Below, one piece after another: positions 61,101-64,000 of a stretch of DNA of 64,000 nt. The stretch covers positions 2,808,001-2,872,000 of the forward strand of contig JAZARR010000212.1 of NCBI GenBank assembly GCA_037389465.1. Direction: 5' to 3'. Both the position numbers and the translations under genes were made by a program. The notes under the pieces are model-generated. The model was given only the letters and a program-made list of their open reading frames with translations. It ran no database searches and had not been told where the DNA came from. The DNA comes from Baylisascaris procyonis (lineage: Eukaryota; Nematoda; Chromadorea; Rhabditida; Ascarididae). Numbering within the stretch: position 1 is the first letter of the stretch; every line of letters starts with the position of its first letter.

Positions 61101-64000
61101 TTTACAACTGACTTCCTCAAAAGCCAGAACTACAGTTAAGTGCGTTGTGAATTATAAATAAAAGATGATCAGTCGTTTGCGGTGGGAAAGAGGCATAAAC
61201 AAACCAACCTGCTGTTGTTCCGGCCCTCTTTTCAGCAAATGATACTTGCACAGCTGACCGCGGAAACTGACAACGATCGCCCATCCACGTATCACTACAC
61301 CTTAAAACAGTACATTTCCAGTTAATTGCAAAAGACAGATCGACAGCCTAAACTCTTAGGCGTTTCCTATCTGATCTGACATGTGTAAAAGACTTACCAT
61401 ACCGAAAGGATGACCCTCTACGACTCCCTCGCCATCTTACCCCACTGCTGCCTCCAATTTTTTTGCAACATTGAGTAATCTTTTGTTCCATGCAATCACC
61501 TCTTTCATACAACTGAGAAACACGCCAGAGGGACACCGTGAAATGGACTTTTTTGGCCTTACAATTGTTGAAATAATCAAGGTTTAGTAAGAAATCCGAA
61601 TGTCCGGCTTAAGAGCGATGAAGCGAAGTTAGCTGCACCTAACTCACAATTCTGTACCATTTCCACACGTGAAACGGATCTAAATTTTTATGGATGCGAT
61701 AAAATTGACTTGGAATGGAAAACTCATAGCAGCTAAATTTTTATTATTTTTTAGTTTGCCATCTTTCGAGGAAGGATATGAGATGAACGAAACACTCACG
61801 AGCAAATGGCACGCTGCTCGGCTATGAAACATGTACCGCCATTGCGACAATATCCATGACATTCAGGAGTAGCGCATATCAAGCCGCCCCAACCGATCGG
61901 GCACGAACATCGTATTCCTCGCGTCGCTGTCGTCATGCATTTGCCTGCGTTGGCGCACGTCATTTCCAAGCACGTCCGTGCTGACGTTTCATTGCAGCTG
62001 CAAGAAGGCAATCATTGAAACTGTACTTCGAATTTTCGCGCACCTTGCCTCAGAGAAAAAAAACTTTTAAAGTATCAAATTAGGTCGAAATCAAATTAAA
62101 ACAAGTTTATATTGAAACGCTCAGAAAATTTTCCGACGACGGTTTTTTCGAGAAGCCACTATCGCCAGTAGAAGCCCTTTCTGCACTAAATATACCGCTA
62201 TAAATATAATAAAGTACTTTTAACGTCCATCATTCCACCCTAATGTGAGCATATAAAATTCTTTTCAAGAAGATATCAGAGAACGGAATTCTACAAAAAA
62301 TAAAAGATTCACTGCACATTGAAGGATGCAATTCCTTTCGCTGAAATTGCTGGTGGGATGATTACACTCGCTGAGTGAGGATCGATAAGACAGCGAAAAC
62401 GAAACGGCAGAGCGCTGCTTTTTTTTTTTCTTCGCATAAATAAACCTAGGCAGTGAAGAAAAAAGATAAGATAACAAAAGCAGATCTCAATGATGATAAA
62501 AAATAATGGTAGAAACTACTACAGACAAACATGAAGCATTCTGAAAATTCTGAACTATAAAACAATTGTCGCAAATGCAAAGGTATTCTGAACGGTGTTC
62601 CATGGACAAGATATACGTCAATAACCTAAATTAACATATTCCACAACTTTTGCTAAAGTAAGAAACTTTTGCAACTAATCTAACACTCTTCAGAAATCGT
62701 GTTAAAGGTGAAATTCAGGTTCTTCCTAGAGAAAGGCACATCTTACCAAATTGCAGGATCACTTAAAAAAATAAAATTTACAGGAAATCCACTTTATTGA
62801 AACTTGTTTCTTATATCTAAGATGAAAATAGAATGCATGCATATTATAAACAGAAGTACTCAAAGCACTTTTGCAAACATCACTCTTTGACACACAATCG
62901 CTTTCATTGACATTTTTTACAGCAGAATAGTAACCTGGCGCCAGTGAGTCCTCGTGGACATTCACATATCGCTCCGAGATGCTCGTCGAGTCGGCATTTT
63001 GCACCGTTTTCACAACTGGTCGCGCATCGACCGAATATATCACAACGCTTTCCCGTATAGCCAGGCTTACAGCTGAAATGTTAGCGCATTTCTTTAGTAA
63101 AACCAATTAAAGCAAAATGCAGTGATTGTAAAGTAAAATGAAAAAAGTCATGTCACGAAATATAAAATAAATGACTTTTGAAGCATTCATGGAATAGATG
63201 ATCAAAGCGAAGAAAATAAAGCAGCATACAGCATCCTACTGCTAGCGACAAAGCTCATACTTTCAAGCATGAAAGCGTCCCGCAAAATAATGCTCCCAAA
63301 AATCAGCAATTAAAGAAGTTTATATCTGCGAATTCTCTTTGAGCAATCTGGCAGCACGAAAATGAGGAATCGCAGAGTTGCAGCTCAACTCCCAACAGCT
63401 TCCCATCTACCAATAAACTGAAAAATTCGAAAAATCAGAGCTATCTACTTCTACAATCCGATATCACTATCTTAGCAAACCTTCGGTGGCAGTTAAATCG
63501 GCGACCCTGAATGGGTCAAATCCGTTTGATGCATCCCTATTTTCAGTCTGCTCACATAATAAAAAATAACAGCGATTCCCACATAGAAAACGGCTTACAG
63601 CGGTTTCAAAACTACAAGCATGATGATCTCGCAAAGCTTTTGGCACTTTCCTGATATCCAAGGAATCGCTAGGTGGTTACATCTAAGCAGTCAAGACCTG
63701 AGACTTTTGAAATGCAATCGAAAATCCTTCATGAGCGTATTGGATCCTATTTTAAAGCACGAAAATACAAGAATAAGATGACAATGAAACTCTGCCCACA
63801 TATAATGGGAAAAATAAGCAACGCTGAATAGGTTCACGAGACTTACATGCACATCCACTCACGATCATTCTTCGAGCGGCATTCAGATTCGTTGAGGCAG
63901 TAGTCTGTGCATTCACGCTTTTCAGTGCATCGTTCTCCCTGATACTTGCTTGGACAGACACATATAGGACCTCGAACAGAATCATGCACACAGTGTCCTG
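58108..64000 (-). CDS. LRP1-like LDL-receptor-related protein, 3' end (partial)
   Basis: Exons on the minus strand: 64000(+)-63847, 63072-62935, 61997-61800, 61300-61209, 59239-59155, 58738-58612, 58266-58108 (TAA). All joins are in phase and give 316 visible residues; the gene continues past the right edge. The extracellular part is EGF-like modules (GHCVHDSVRGPICVCPSKYQGERC, CKPGYTGKRC, CENGAKCRL, CANAGKC, CRNGGTC, CSDTWMGDRC). One transmembrane helix follows (VLIVVFPVMLIILLTIAVLY) with a stop-transfer RR. The cytoplasmic tail has NPAF and then TNFTNPMYESVY, closely matching TNFTNPVYATLY of human LRP1. These NPxF/Y motifs bind PTB-domain adaptors for endocytosis and signalling. LRP1-family receptors take up lipoproteins and other ligands. 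C. elegans has two such genes (lrp-1, lrp-2), and I cannot tell which this matches. The tail ends in IGV. Confidence 0.88.

Overview
The window looks like nuclear DNA of a nematode, most likely a clade V strongylid (hookworm-type) worm. The genes have small exons of about 50-470 bp with TTTCAG/TTTTAG acceptors and introns from several hundred bases to over 3 kb. An acceptor-like TTTCAG abuts or closely precedes two start codons, as expected for spliced-leader trans-splicing. The base composition is AT-rich. There is no sign of bacterial gene organisation. The species is an inference.

Layout, left to right. (1) 666-902, minus: first coding exon of a divergent short-chain dehydrogenase/reductase, whose remainder is not found in the window. 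(2) 5216-21406, minus: a complete 12-exon orthologue of UBAP2/UBAP2L/Lingerer (UBA domain, RGG box, conserved FG motif, Q/P-rich tail). (3) A 4.4 kb divergent intergenic region. (4) 25776-36091, plus: a complete 10-exon TAF4 gene (TFIID subunit; TAFH domain, histone fold and C-terminal domain). (5) 36-41 kb: no recognisable gene. (6) 42005-45085, minus: a secreted-type protein with a six-cysteine chitin-binding (peritrophin-A/CBM14) domain at each end of about 600 residues of hexapeptide repeats, including 43 in-frame copies of an 18-bp unit. (7) 47716-49600, plus: a decayed, inverted, head-to-head copy of gene 6 that has lost splice sites and cysteines, followed by a reverse-transcriptase relic near 50 kb. 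(8) 51734-55250, minus: a small single calponin-homology protein of 149 residues. (9) 58108-64000, minus: the 3' end of an LRP1-like LDL-receptor-related protein (EGF modules, one transmembrane helix, NPxF/NPxY tail), running off the right edge.

The genes do not form a pathway. TAF4 and UBAP2L are housekeeping transcription and RNA/ubiquitin-associated genes read divergently. The chitin-binding locus is the accessory part of the window and the most dynamic one, with tandem-repeat growth, inverted duplication, pseudogenisation and retroelement debris. Exon models were built by hand from reading frame, splice dinucleotides and intron phase, and each stated join is phase-consistent. The 5' end of the chitin-binding gene is unresolved, and one TAF4 junction has two equally good solutions.
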